This document shows positions 1 through 7,733 of a DNA stretch of 64,000 nucleotides, piece by piece. Each line of letters starts with the position of its first letter. The stretch's first letter is position 1. The translations under genes and the position numbers were made by a program. Under the pieces are notes generated by a model. That model did no database searches and was not told the DNA's origin. It saw nothing but the letters and a program-made list of their open reading frames with translations. The stretch comes from JARFQH01 sp963825595 (GTDB taxonomy: Bacteria; Desulfobacterota; Desulfobacteria; Desulfobacterales; SG8-13): contig CAWGUE010000024.1 in assembly GCA_963825595.1 (NCBI GenBank), positions 62,001 to 126,000 of the forward strand, written 5' to 3'.

Positions 1-72
1 CGCTATAAAAATGTCGTTACAATTATAGATGAATTTTCTAAAGATACTTTCCCGACGATGAAAAATTCCTGA
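1..72 (+). CDS. Possible C-terminal end of a gene cut by the window edge
   Basis: One frame is open from the first base to a TGA at 70-72 and encodes about 23 residues ending in TFPTMKNS. The composition is compatible with a protein C-terminus, but the stretch is too short to assign a family or to exclude chance. The following 250 bases (73-320) are AT-rich and I see no gene in them. Confidence 0.25.
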   Translation, partial: RYKNVVTIIDEFSKDTFPTMKNS

Positions 73-320
73 TTAGCGGTAATTGGAAGTAAAATAGTCA
101 ACACAGCTGCTTCCTCTTTCTTGCCATTAAACGAATCGAATGGTTAATCCCCTGCACCCCCATGTATTGTGGTCGGCCCAGAGACGCCTGAAGTTGTGAT
201 TAGCATATCAATACCTTAAATTGCATAAATTTGACGAATATGAAGATAGGGTATGGTTATCTCAAGAAAACCGGACAAATGTTAGCTTCGGGACTATAGC
301 AGTTCCACCCACCTGCATTG

Positions 321-572
321 TCAATTGCTTATCATAATTAATGTTAATCCTATCCCAATCCCAATCCAGAACAAAACACCGATTGTGGCGGTATATACAA
401 ATTTTGCTTTCCTTCTAATTTCTTTATTCCTATTTTGATTTCTTCCTAAGGGCCTCGGTATCCATTGGCCAAGCGTTACAGTGAAGATTAACACATAGCC
501 AGTCCAGAACATAATCCCCCAAAACACAATTTCGATTATGAACCAAGTAATTAGTTCTACGATAAATACCAT
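321..572 (-). CDS. Small hypothetical membrane protein
   Basis: An 83-residue protein if it starts at the internal ATG at 572; an upstream ATG at 641 would add 23 unlikely polar residues. There are two hydrophobic segments, about residues 2-30 (rich in Trp, Phe and Ile) and 60-81, separated by a basic loop (RPLGRNQNRNKEIRRKAK) that should lie in the cytoplasm by the positive-inside rule. A weak GGAAAA ribosome site precedes the inner start. I recognise no family. It lies alone, co-directional with the NosL-like gene upstream of it but separated by that gene's terminator, so it is probably transcribed independently. Confidence 0.5.
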   Translation of the reverse strand: MVFIVELITWFIIEIVFWGIMFWTGYVLIFTVTLGQWIPRPLGRNQNRNKEIRRKAKFVYTATIGVLFWIGIGIGLTLIMISN

Positions 573-741
573 TACATTTTCCGACTTGTGCCTATCGCAA
601 AATGACCCGGCAGGCATCCTGGTTTTATTCCAAAAAGGCATTCCAGCAGACGAATAAATATCTTCCTTTATGGTATTCTGCGTTTTCTGTTATCTATCCT
701 AAATAACTCAAGATTTTACTATATGCCCTAAATCCGGACAT

Positions 742-773
742 AAAAAAAGGCAAAGCCGCCGAGCGGCCCTGCC
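742..773 (-). terminator. Rho-independent terminator after the NosL-like gene
   Basis: On the minus strand the sequence reads GGCAGGGCCGC, a three-base loop, GCGGCTTTGCC, then a run of seven T. The stem has 11 pairs including two G-U wobbles. It lies about 40 bases past the stop of the 812-1327 gene. Confidence 0.75.
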
Positions 774-811
774 CATTGTTATGTTGATTTACCTCCCACC
801 CTGAGTAAATT

Positions 812-1327
812 CTAATTTTGGGATTTAGATTTCCTCATCTTCATCAATTTTGTTTTCTTCTGGAGAATCAGAATGTCTTCATACATGTCTTCGAAGGCCG
901 CCCGCATAACTTCCTCGAACGTGGCCGGCCGACCGCCATGCGATCTCATGAAGTTGTCGGCCGCCTTTTTCGATGCAAAGGCCCATTTGGCCCGGGCGGT
1001 CATCACCCCCATCCTTTCGCCGCCGATGACCCAGTAAGCCTTGTCGGCATCGATTTGCTGTTTGGTGTCGTAATCACCGACGGTGATCTTGGAAACCGGC
1101 ATCTCACTGTGCAGCGCCATATCGATCGCGGCACAGTGCACCGAACAGACACCGGTCTCGGAGCCATCCTCGTGCCTGATGATTACCCAGGAATGCCCAT
1201 ATTTGGCTCTGCTCATACCGCAGTAAACACACTCTTTGTCATCCGCCAATCCAATGCCTGAAAAAACGAAAATGAAAACAACCCCTGCCAGCGGCCAGAT
1301 CCGTAAGAGCCGAGACCCGATGTGCAT
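812..1327 (-). CDS. NosL-like copper-binding exported protein
   Basis: A 171-residue protein related to NosL, the Cu(I)-binding accessory protein of nitrous-oxide reductase that is also found in genomes lacking N2O reductase. An N-terminal hydrophobic segment (about residues 9-27) serves as a signal peptide or anchor. The mature part begins with the family's metal motif CVYCGM (C33, C36, M38), followed by GVCSVHCA, a second Cys/His cluster. The C-terminus is Lys-rich. The start at 1327 is supported by a GGAGG just upstream. There is no nosZ nearby, so copper delivery or sensing for another enzyme is possible; that role is inferred. The upstream neighbour on the same strand is the regulator-CBM48 fusion, 209 bases away. 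Confidence 0.8.
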   Translation of the reverse strand: MHIGSRLLRIWPLAGVVFIFVFSGIGLADDKECVYCGMSRAKYGHSWVIIRHEDGSETGVCSVHCAAIDMALHSEMPVSKITVGDYDTKQQIDADKAYWVIGGERMGVMTARAKWAFASKKAADNFMRSHGGRPATFEEVMRAAFEDMYEDILILQKKTKLMKMRKSKSQN

Positions 1328-1536
1328 CCCATCGCCTCCTCTTCTCTATCCGTAATGTCACATTTTCTGTCGCTTCACCAAAATTGGTTAATTCTTTATA
1401 GCGAAGTTCAGGTTCGCAGGCCCGGTCGATGCCCTTGTCACAATGATGGTACGGCAATTTGCCGGAGGCAAATTTTGGGGTGGCATTCAGGCGCTTCCCT
1501 GCTATCGATACCCGCTGGCCGAAAACCCCTGACGCG

Positions 1537-2874
1537 TCAGCTCGCAGACACGACCAAAACATTATTCAACGTTCCGAACTCGTTGGGGACGGTGAATTCA
1601 TTTTCGGAGCACTCGCGCCAATGGCCGTCCACCATAAACTTGAATTCGTAGCGTCCGGGGGGAAGCCTCAATGTGGTCTTCCAGCGCCCCTCTTCGTCCT
1701 TTGTCATGGGGGTGGCCTTGCTGTCCCACTTGTTGAAATCTCCGGCCACGTTGACTTCCTTCGCATCCGTGGCTTTCAAACGCAAAGTGACCTTTCGGCT
1801 CAAGGAATTGACGCTGACGTTTTGAATTTCCAGCTTTTCCCCCTTGGCCAGCCAGAACAGCTGGTGTGCCAGGTCGGAGCTGCTCTGGATGTATTGTTCA
1901 ATGGTTTTGATCTGCTCCCGGTAGGGAGTGTCGGACGGCATTCTGTGGCTCACAACCGCGGTCATGACTTGAGTGGCCGACAGCAGATTGTTTAAATCCA
2001 GGGCGATGCAGCCTGCCAGTTTGTTGAGCGTATCGATATTCTGCGCCTGGCGAATATCTCTTTCAAGGCTTCTGCGCCGGGTCATGTCGCGGACGATACC
2101 ATAGGTGCCGATCTGGATATTATCGCTTCCTCCCCTGCGATAGACCCCGGTGGCATTCAATTCGACGACGGCAAAATTGCCGTTGGCGCCGTTGCCTTTC
2201 CTGAGCGGTCCCGGCTTCAACCGCAGCTCCAAACCGGAGGTTGCCCGGCTTCCGGTGCGCCTTTCGTTGAAACGCCATCGGGCATGGGAGACATCATCGC
2301 CATACAAAACGGTTTCATAGTGTTTTCCAACCAATTCGGCCGGCTGGTAACCGAAAAGTTTTTCAGCGCCCGCATTGATAAACTTGAATCGTCCTTCGGG
2401 ATCGAGAGTGTACACCATGTCGGGCGTGGTTTTGAGCAGGAACCGGAATCGTCGTTCCGATAGACTGAGACGGCTGCTCAGGACCCGATTTTTATCACGA
2501 AGCATTTTCTGATGCAGCGCATTATCCACCGTTTTGAGAAGTTCTTCGGGTTCAAAAGGCTTTTTCAAATAATCAAATGCCCCTTTGCGCAAGGCCTTGA
2601 CAGCCGATTCCACCGTCGCATCTCCGGTAATCATTACCACGGGCGCATCAGGTCGTACCTCACGGATCCGGTCCAACAAATTAAACCCATCGAGGTCGGG
2701 AATGTGAACATCAAGCAGGAATACGTCTGCCCGGTCCTGCTCGATATTCTTGAGCGCGGAAACACCGGATGTGCTGGAAGACGCCTCATAACCGGCATTT
2801 CGCATAATGGCTTCCAAACTTTGGCACATTCTCTCTTCGTCATCCACGATATATACCTTGGTGACCTGTTTCAT
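1537..2874 (-). CDS. Response regulator-PAS-degenerate kinase-CBM48 fusion
   Basis: A 445-residue cytoplasmic signalling protein with an unusual domain chain. Residues 1-122 are a CheY-like receiver with acidic pair D11/D12, phospho-acceptor D55 (LLLDVHIPD-type strand) and conserved K105. Residues about 138-265 are a PAS domain. Residues about 268-345 resemble a HisKA dimerisation helix pair, but the H-box reads LAGCIALDLNNLL, so L292 stands where the phosphorylated His should be. No HATPase domain follows. Instead residues about 358-442 form an AMPK-beta/CBM48-like glycogen-binding fold (VNVAGDFNKWD, RYEFKFMVDGHW), keeping W383 and W419 that correspond to the sugar-stacking Trp residues. It therefore cannot be a kinase and probably couples phosphorylation to polysaccharide or glycogen binding (inference). 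An AGGAG precedes the ATG. Confidence 0.85.
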   Translation of the reverse strand: MKQVTKVYIVDDEERMCQSLEAIMRNAGYEASSSTSGVSALKNIEQDRADVFLLDVHIPDLDGFNLLDRIREVRPDAPVVMITGDATVESAVKALRKGAFDYLKKPFEPEELLKTVDNALHQKMLRDKNRVLSSRLSLSERRFRFLLKTTPDMVYTLDPEGRFKFINAGAEKLFGYQPAELVGKHYETVLYGDDVSHARWRFNERRTGSRATSGLELRLKPGPLRKGNGANGNFAVVELNATGVYRRGGSDNIQIGTYGIVRDMTRRRSLERDIRQAQNIDTLNKLAGCIALDLNNLLSATQVMTAVVSHRMPSDTPYREQIKTIEQYIQSSSDLAHQLFWLAKGEKLEIQNVSVNSLSRKVTLRLKATDAKEVNVAGDFNKWDSKATPMTKDEEGRWKTTLRLPPGRYEFKFMVDGHWRECSENEFTVPNEFGTLNNVLVVSAS

Positions 2875-3017
2875 ATCCTTGCTCCTGTTAAATCTGTTTC
2901 ATTACACTTGTTTTTACTATTCCGGAACCAGAGACGGAGTTTGCCGTTTACCTTTAAACACCCCAGCGGCCCGAAGGCCGATGCCCTATAAGTGCATCGT
3001 CGTATTCTGCTCTTATA

Positions 3018-4142
3018 TCAATACCTGTAGCCTTTTCCAAACCATTTCTCCATAATCGCCGCATATTCGCCGGACTCCTCCAACGCCAGCAAGTCGCGAT
3101 TGATTTCTTCGCGCAGAGGACTGCCCTGGCGAACGGCAATCCCATAATACTGCCGGTCGAATAGCTTGCCAACAACCTCTACTTTGCCCTTCCCGATTGT
3201 GTTGGCATAGTATCTCAAAACCGGCGCATCATAGACCACGGCATCGACGGCCTCAACAAGAAGAGCCTTATACATTTGCGCCGCGTTTTCAAATTTGAAG
3301 AGAATCGACGGTTTTTCCCGCATGTACGCGGCACTGGTGGTCCCCTTGATGACACCCACTTGCTTGCCGGCCAGATCTTCGGGCCCTTGGATGTTGGCCC
3401 TGAGGTTGTAAAGTGTCAAATCAGAGGACAGTGACGCAATCAGAAAGCCGAACAGCGGCAGGAAAATGAGGATCAGGATGCCACTCAGCACCTTGCCGAT
3501 CCACTTTTTGGGCACCAGATCGCCGTAGCCGACGGTACTCGCGGTTACGAGGGCCCAATACATCCCATCCAACACGCCGGGGAAGTAATTGCGGTGAAAG
3601 CTGGTAGACCATTTTTTAGAGCTGCGCTCTGCCAGCCAGATGATGTGCCCGGCAATCACGATCATCAGGACAAGCAAAAGGAAAATGAACAGCTTGTTTT
3701 TCTCAAACAGGGACGCCAAGATCGAGAAAAACCCGGGGTGCCTGTCGGAGAGAATTAAAATGTCCAGTCCCGACCGGAAGGTCGGTTGCGTAAAATCGAA
3801 TTCAGTCTCGCGCTCTTCGGTGATGGTAATTCCGCCGATGGCGACATCGATCTGACCTTCCACCAACTTCTGCAGCTTGTCGGCAACCCCGGTGCATTCG
3901 ACAAACTCGTACCTGGCTCCCAGGAATTCCGCCAATTTTTTCCATAAATCGATGGAACATCCTACCGGGCCGTCCTCGGAGAATATCACAAAGGGTGTAA
4001 ACGGGCTGATGCCGACCTTAAGTATCGTTCCGGTTGCCTGAGCGGACACCGACAACCCGTAGACCAAAATGACTAAACCGACAACATAGGCTCCGGCCCA
4101 TCGTCGTAGCATCACGGGTGGGTATCCCTTCGGCTTCATCAC
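3018..4142 (-). CDS. Prokaryotic ionotropic glutamate-receptor-like K+ channel (GluR0 type)
   Basis: A 374-residue inner-membrane protein combining a periplasmic amino acid-binding fold with a potassium pore. Residues 13-34 are a signal/anchor helix. Residues about 40-135 are the first lobe of a bacterial extracellular solute-binding domain, with the TITEERETEFDFTQP segment whose Arg usually holds the ligand carboxylate. Residues about 150-172 are M1, then a pore loop with selectivity filter TVGYGD (203-208), then M2 (about 215-240). The second ligand lobe runs 250-370, with a DAP segment at 305-307 in the amino-group-binding area. This order is that of GluR0: ligand binding should open a K+ channel. 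The first possible start is GTG at 4142, with an ATG at 4139; the choice is uncertain. The ligand cannot be told from sequence. Confidence 0.88.
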   Translation of the reverse strand: MMKPKGYPPVMLRRWAGAYVVGLVILVYGLSVSAQATGTILKVGISPFTPFVIFSEDGPVGCSIDLWKKLAEFLGARYEFVECTGVADKLQKLVEGQIDVAIGGITITEERETEFDFTQPTFRSGLDILILSDRHPGFFSILASLFEKNKLFIFLLLVLMIVIAGHIIWLAERSSKKWSTSFHRNYFPGVLDGMYWALVTASTVGYGDLVPKKWIGKVLSGILILIFLPLFGFLIASLSSDLTLYNLRANIQGPEDLAGKQVGVIKGTTSAAYMREKPSILFKFENAAQMYKALLVEAVDAVVYDAPVLRYYANTIGKGKVEVVGKLFDRQYYGIAVRQGSPLREEINRDLLALEESGEYAAIMEKWFGKGYRY

Positions 4143-4215
4143 GATAGCTGTCCACTATCAACGTGTCGCATCGGCAGCGGGTCCTGCATTTCGGCAACGA
4201 CCCGGCGACGTGCCT

Positions 4216-4746
4216 TTACTCGGCTTGAAGATCGACGGCCAGTTGCACAAGCTGAGCAACCTCTTCGTCCGGGACTCTTCCCCGGATGATTGCCCGGCAT
4301 ATGCGCTTCTTGTCGAGCAAAACGGCATTGGCGGTGTCTTTCTGGAGTCCCCAGGCATTCCGCAGGGAAGCGTCGTAGTCGAACAAGATGGTGGTATTGT
4401 ACTTTTTGGCCTTTTTCCCCGCAATGGCCCGGATGGCGAAGTTGGGCTTCCAGGTGGCCGCACAGTCGGCAATCCCGATCCCTTTGTAACTTTCATCATT
4501 CAGGCGCCCCTCGTCCTTGGCTTTTTTCATGGCGTCTGTAAAATGCTCGTTCAGATCCGATTCATCCGGGTCGACATAATTGATCAACAGAACCTTACCG
4601 TCCCAGTTCGCCATGCTGAAACGCTTTCCCCCGGAGTCCTCGAAGGCCCATTCTGATGCTTGCATCCCGACCTGCAGTTCCTCGCAATAAACCGGAGTAA
4701 CCCATAACACTCCGAGGGCAATGATCCATGCGGCAATGATTTTCAT
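4216..4746 (-). CDS. YtfJ-family periplasmic thioredoxin-fold protein
   Basis: A 176-residue exported protein starting at the ATG at 4746, five bases after GGAGG; the GTG two codons earlier is less well placed. The signal peptide covers residues 1-21. The body matches the YtfJ family: a thioredoxin-like fold recognisable by GKVLLINYVDPDESDLNEHF and the segment around ILFDYDASLRNAWGL. It lacks a CxxC redox pair at the usual TlpA position, and its two Cys residues after the signal peptide are far apart. YtfJ function is unknown. The gene ends 73 bases before the glutamate-receptor-like gene begins and both are on the minus strand, so co-transcription is plausible. Confidence 0.75.
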   Translation of the reverse strand: MKIIAAWIIALGVLWVTPVYCEELQVGMQASEWAFEDSGGKRFSMANWDGKVLLINYVDPDESDLNEHFTDAMKKAKDEGRLNDESYKGIGIADCAATWKPNFAIRAIAGKKAKKYNTTILFDYDASLRNAWGLQKDTANAVLLDKKRICRAIIRGRVPDEEVAQLVQLAVDLQAE

Positions 4747-5092
4747 GTCCACCTCCTTTTATATGGAATGGCCCGTTGAACGCGTTTTCCAATTGGTGCT
4801 TACACCATATGTAATAATATCCTCCCGTTTGAAAAAGCAACCAGCGAATTTCAATCGCAGCCAACACGTTTCCGCGAATGCGCCATAGAATCTAACCGCA
4901 TGGCCGACCCGTACGGCCAATCGAATTTACACTTTCCTAATTTGAGCGATTGTCAAGGCTTGCTCGCCTTTGGCGATGTTGCCGCAGATCCTGTCGTTCC
5001 GTCCCGCCGTCGGCGGGATCGGCTATGCGGGTCCCGCTTACGGGGAGATGCGGCAATCCTCCAGAGGCGGATAAAGATCGGCCATCCCAAGG

Positions 5093-5169
5093 GGTTTCAA
5101 ATTTAAAATTCAAATATGATCGAATTCCTTATAATTAATAGAGTTCCCCCTAATTTTGAAATTTGAAAC
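5093..5169. repeat. AT-rich inverted repeat after pyrD
   Basis: GTTTCAAATTTAAAATT (about 5093-5110) faces AATTTTGAAATTTGAAAC (about 5151-5169), near-complementary arms of about 17 bases around a 40-base loop. It sits directly after the pyrD stop and may end that transcript or be a mobile relic. The rest of the 4753-5092 gap shows only short GC-rich dyads such as CCCGCCGTCGGCGGG. Confidence 0.5.
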
Positions 5170-5171
5170 GC

Positions 5172-6098
5172 TCACGATAGGACTTTTAAGCTGCCGATTA
5201 AATCGGACAGCCGGTTGATCTCGTTCGCCTTGAGGTAGTCCGCGATGCCAGCAATAATATCCGTGGTCGCCCGCGGATTGACAAAATTGGCCGTCCCCAC
5301 CTGAACGGCGGACGCCCCGGCGATCAGAAATTCCAGAGCGTCACGTGCGGTGATTATCCCGCCAATACCGATGACAGGTACATCGACCGCCTGGCAGACC
5401 TGCCAGACCATGCGCAAGGCCACAGGTTTGATAGCCGGTCCGGAAAGACCGCCGGTGATATTTGCCAGCACCGGGCGTCGTTTGTCGACATCGATAGCCA
5501 TACCGGTGATGGTGTTTATCAGCGACAGGGCATCAGCGCCCTCACCGGCAACGCGACGGGCAATGGCGGTGATGTCGGTGACATTCGGCGAGAGCTTGAC
5601 AATCATGGTTTTGGACGTTTTGGCCCTGACGGCGCTCGCCACCTGGCCGGCCGCATCCGGGTCAACACCAAAGGCCACGCCACCAGCCTTCACATTCGGG
5701 CATGATATATTGACTTCCACACCGACAACGCCATCGACGTCCTCGATACGTTCGGCCAAGGCAGCATATTCTTCAACGCTACGACCGTAAATGTTAACAA
5801 AAACCGGCGTCGACAATCGCATGAGGAAAGGCAATTTTTCATTGATAAACGCTTCGATGCCGACATTTTCCAGTCCGATGGCATTCAGCATGCCGCAGGG
5901 CGTCTCGACGATACGGGGCGGCCGGTTACCCTTGCTCGGCGCCAAAGAAAGACCCTTGACGATTATACCGCCAAGCCGGTTCAGGTTGACATACGTCTCG
6001 AACTCCCGAGCATATCCAAAGGTGCCGGAAGCGGTCATCACCGGGTTGCGAAGTCGGATGCCGCCGATATTGGTGGTCAAATCAAGTTGGGTGTCCAT
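5172..6098 (-). CDS. pyrD: Dihydroorotate dehydrogenase, class 1B catalytic subunit
   Basis: About 308 residues, full length for PyrD. It oxidises dihydroorotate to orotate with FMN in pyrimidine synthesis. Seen in the sequence are the N-terminal NPVMTASGTFGYAREF strand, NISCPNVKAGG around the catalytic Cys (NxSCPN loop typical of class 1), VKLSPNVTDI, and C-terminal GIGGI and GTANF phosphate-binding strands. Class 1B enzymes usually pair with the Fe-S/FAD subunit PyrK, but no pyrK adjoins here; the upstream co-directional gene is a metallo-beta-lactamase-fold hydrolase. The ATG at 6098 lies nine bases after GGAGG and is preferred to the TTG two codons earlier. Confidence 0.93.
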   Translation of the reverse strand: MDTQLDLTTNIGGIRLRNPVMTASGTFGYAREFETYVNLNRLGGIIVKGLSLAPSKGNRPPRIVETPCGMLNAIGLENVGIEAFINEKLPFLMRLSTPVFVNIYGRSVEEYAALAERIEDVDGVVGVEVNISCPNVKAGGVAFGVDPDAAGQVASAVRAKTSKTMIVKLSPNVTDITAIARRVAGEGADALSLINTITGMAIDVDKRRPVLANITGGLSGPAIKPVALRMVWQVCQAVDVPVIGIGGIITARDALEFLIAGASAVQVGTANFVNPRATTDIIAGIADYLKANEINRLSDLIGSLKVLS

Positions 6099-6146
6099 AT
6101 TCAATGACCTCCGGCTAGCCGGAGGAATACAGATGATAAATATCGC

Positions 6147-7061
6147 TTACACAGACAGTGGCAACCGCGTCACCTTCAGAACCGCCTTGATTCTGGCCTC
6201 CAGGTTTATCAGATAGGCCGGCTCCGGTTGTTTGGGACCCGGGTTGGAATCAAACTCAATGGCCTTTATCTGCTGTTTGATGTGCGCCATACGACCGCCG
6301 GTTTCATCCGCAAGTGTTTCAACCAATCGTCGGAAATCTATACAGGCGGCCAGAGCGTTTTCCAGGTAATCGACCGCATCGGCCCCGCTGTATACAAAAA
6401 GGTGGCCCGGGCACAGAATATCTGCTGAGAGGGTTTTGAGCTTAAGCAATGAATCGAGGTAACAATCGTAATCCGCGAGGCAATCCGATACGATATAGCC
6501 TGTCCGGTCCGCCTGTCCGGCGGCCTCGGATGAGAGCAGAATGTTTTTTCCGGAAATCAGGTAACTGAGGCAATCCCAGGTGTGGCCCGGGCTTTCGATC
6601 ACATTGACGGTACAGTCGGCAGAAATTGTTAGCCGATCGCCCTCCTGCACGACGCGGTCGACATCGAAGGTTTCAAACCGTTTGGCGGGATCACAGGCGA
6701 TACCCGTTTGCCTGACCAGGGATTCGGCAGCGGTGTTCAGATGCCTGATCCGATCGACGGCGCTCGGCCGATGCAGAATCTCTCTGGCTTTTTCGGCCGC
6801 CACCACTTGCAACCGGGGATAACGGCTCTTGAAGGCGGCAACCGCCCCACAGTGATCGAAGTGAGCATGCGTAAGAAAACAGTAAGCCGGTTGCCGTTTT
6901 CCTAAGACTCTTTCGATCTCCGTAATGTACAGGTCACCGAGCATGGTGAAGCCGGCATCGAAAATCACCGGGGAGGGTCCGTCCAGCAGGTAAACCGGAA
7001 TAGCCGGATGGCCCAGGAGGTAGAAGTCGTCGACTATCTTTCCAGTCTGGGAATAAATCAT
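6147..7061 (-). CDS. MBL-fold metallo-hydrolase
   Basis: A 304-residue metallo-beta-lactamase-fold hydrolase, probably cytoplasmic (no signal peptide). The metal-binding HxHxDH motif is seen in THAHFDHCGA, the third ligand region in ESPGHTWDCLSYL, and a later SEAAG in the position of the bridging Asp region is atypical. A final CPGHLF supplies the last His. The C-terminal about 80 residues are helical, as in glyoxalase II-like and broad-specificity members. The substrate cannot be named. Start at 7061 follows GGAGAAGGT. It lies 48 bases before pyrD on the same strand and may share its transcript. Confidence 0.82.
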   Translation of the reverse strand: MIYSQTGKIVDDFYLLGHPAIPVYLLDGPSPVIFDAGFTMLGDLYITEIERVLGKRQPAYCFLTHAHFDHCGAVAAFKSRYPRLQVVAAEKAREILHRPSAVDRIRHLNTAAESLVRQTGIACDPAKRFETFDVDRVVQEGDRLTISADCTVNVIESPGHTWDCLSYLISGKNILLSSEAAGQADRTGYIVSDCLADYDCYLDSLLKLKTLSADILCPGHLFVYSGADAVDYLENALAACIDFRRLVETLADETGGRMAHIKQQIKAIEFDSNPGPKQPEPAYLINLEARIKAVLKVTRLPLSV

Positions 7062-7433
7062 ACCTTCTCCGGTCTCTGGTCGCTGTGCATAATGGGTGCA
7101 CCATACACAAAATTACTTTCGAAAACAACGGGGGATCACAAGAATTTTCTTCGTGAAAAATAACCGTGGAAAGAGCCGCCAGATTATCATCGGGCAGCAT
7201 GTGGGATTCTGTAAGGAAAGTTTCAATCCCGATTTGACTTGCACCGCATCCCGACCCCGCGGAAACATCAACAACCCAGAAAATGGGGAGGCAGCATGAC
7301 GGGGGAACTCATTAACGCCTTTAGGTCATGACACAATTTATCAGAAAGCTATAAAAGGCGCACGATCCATGATAAAGGCGAATTAAGGGAACGCAGGAGT
7401 GCATGAAACCCGAACCAGTTCTCGAAGTGGTTT

Positions 7434-7530
7434 TATAGTGGTTGCCAAAAAAACGTTCCGTTATTCGAACGTTTTTTTCTACAACCATTTATACCGCCCT
7501 TCCGTATTCCGGAATTTATTTTTGAAAAGC
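7434..7530. repeat. Family C dispersed repeat with AACGTTCC hairpin (copy 1)
   Basis: A palindrome GTGGTTGCC...AACGTTC / GAACGTT...CTACAACCA is followed by CTTCCGTATTCCGGAAT. The same arrangement occurs at 47613-47710 (about 75-80 % alike by eye), so it is a dispersed element. A tail fragment (CGGAATTTATTTTTAGAAAAGC) recurs near 52215. Confidence 0.7.
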
Positions 7531-7733
7531 GGCACAAAACTTCAAATCACGCTCAAGCAAAAAGCGTGGGACGACGAAAGAACGCAGCATATTTAAGCAT
7601 ATGTATTCAGTGTCCGGGCAAGGCCCCCTGACACTGACCGCGGAGGGCTACAACGCCGTGACTTGTCCGCCCGCCTGAGGCGGGTAAACCTTACGAGGAT
7701 CGGATGTTAGATGGGGTTTTGAAACCACCTCTA
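7523..7733. repeat. Family A MITE-like repeat (copy 1)
   Basis: About 210 bases, an inverted copy of the 35071-35284 element. Shared blocks include TGTCCGCCCGCCTGAGGCGG, TCAGTGTCCGG and the end GATGGGGTTTTGAAACCACC. The right end supplies the stop codon (TAG on the minus strand) of the adjoining HDOD-GGDEF gene. The remaining 7062-7433 stretch shows no gene. Confidence 0.75.

Noticed and set aside
7399..7596. Plus-strand frame of 65 codons
   Set aside because: It runs through the family C and family A repeats; no ribosome site.
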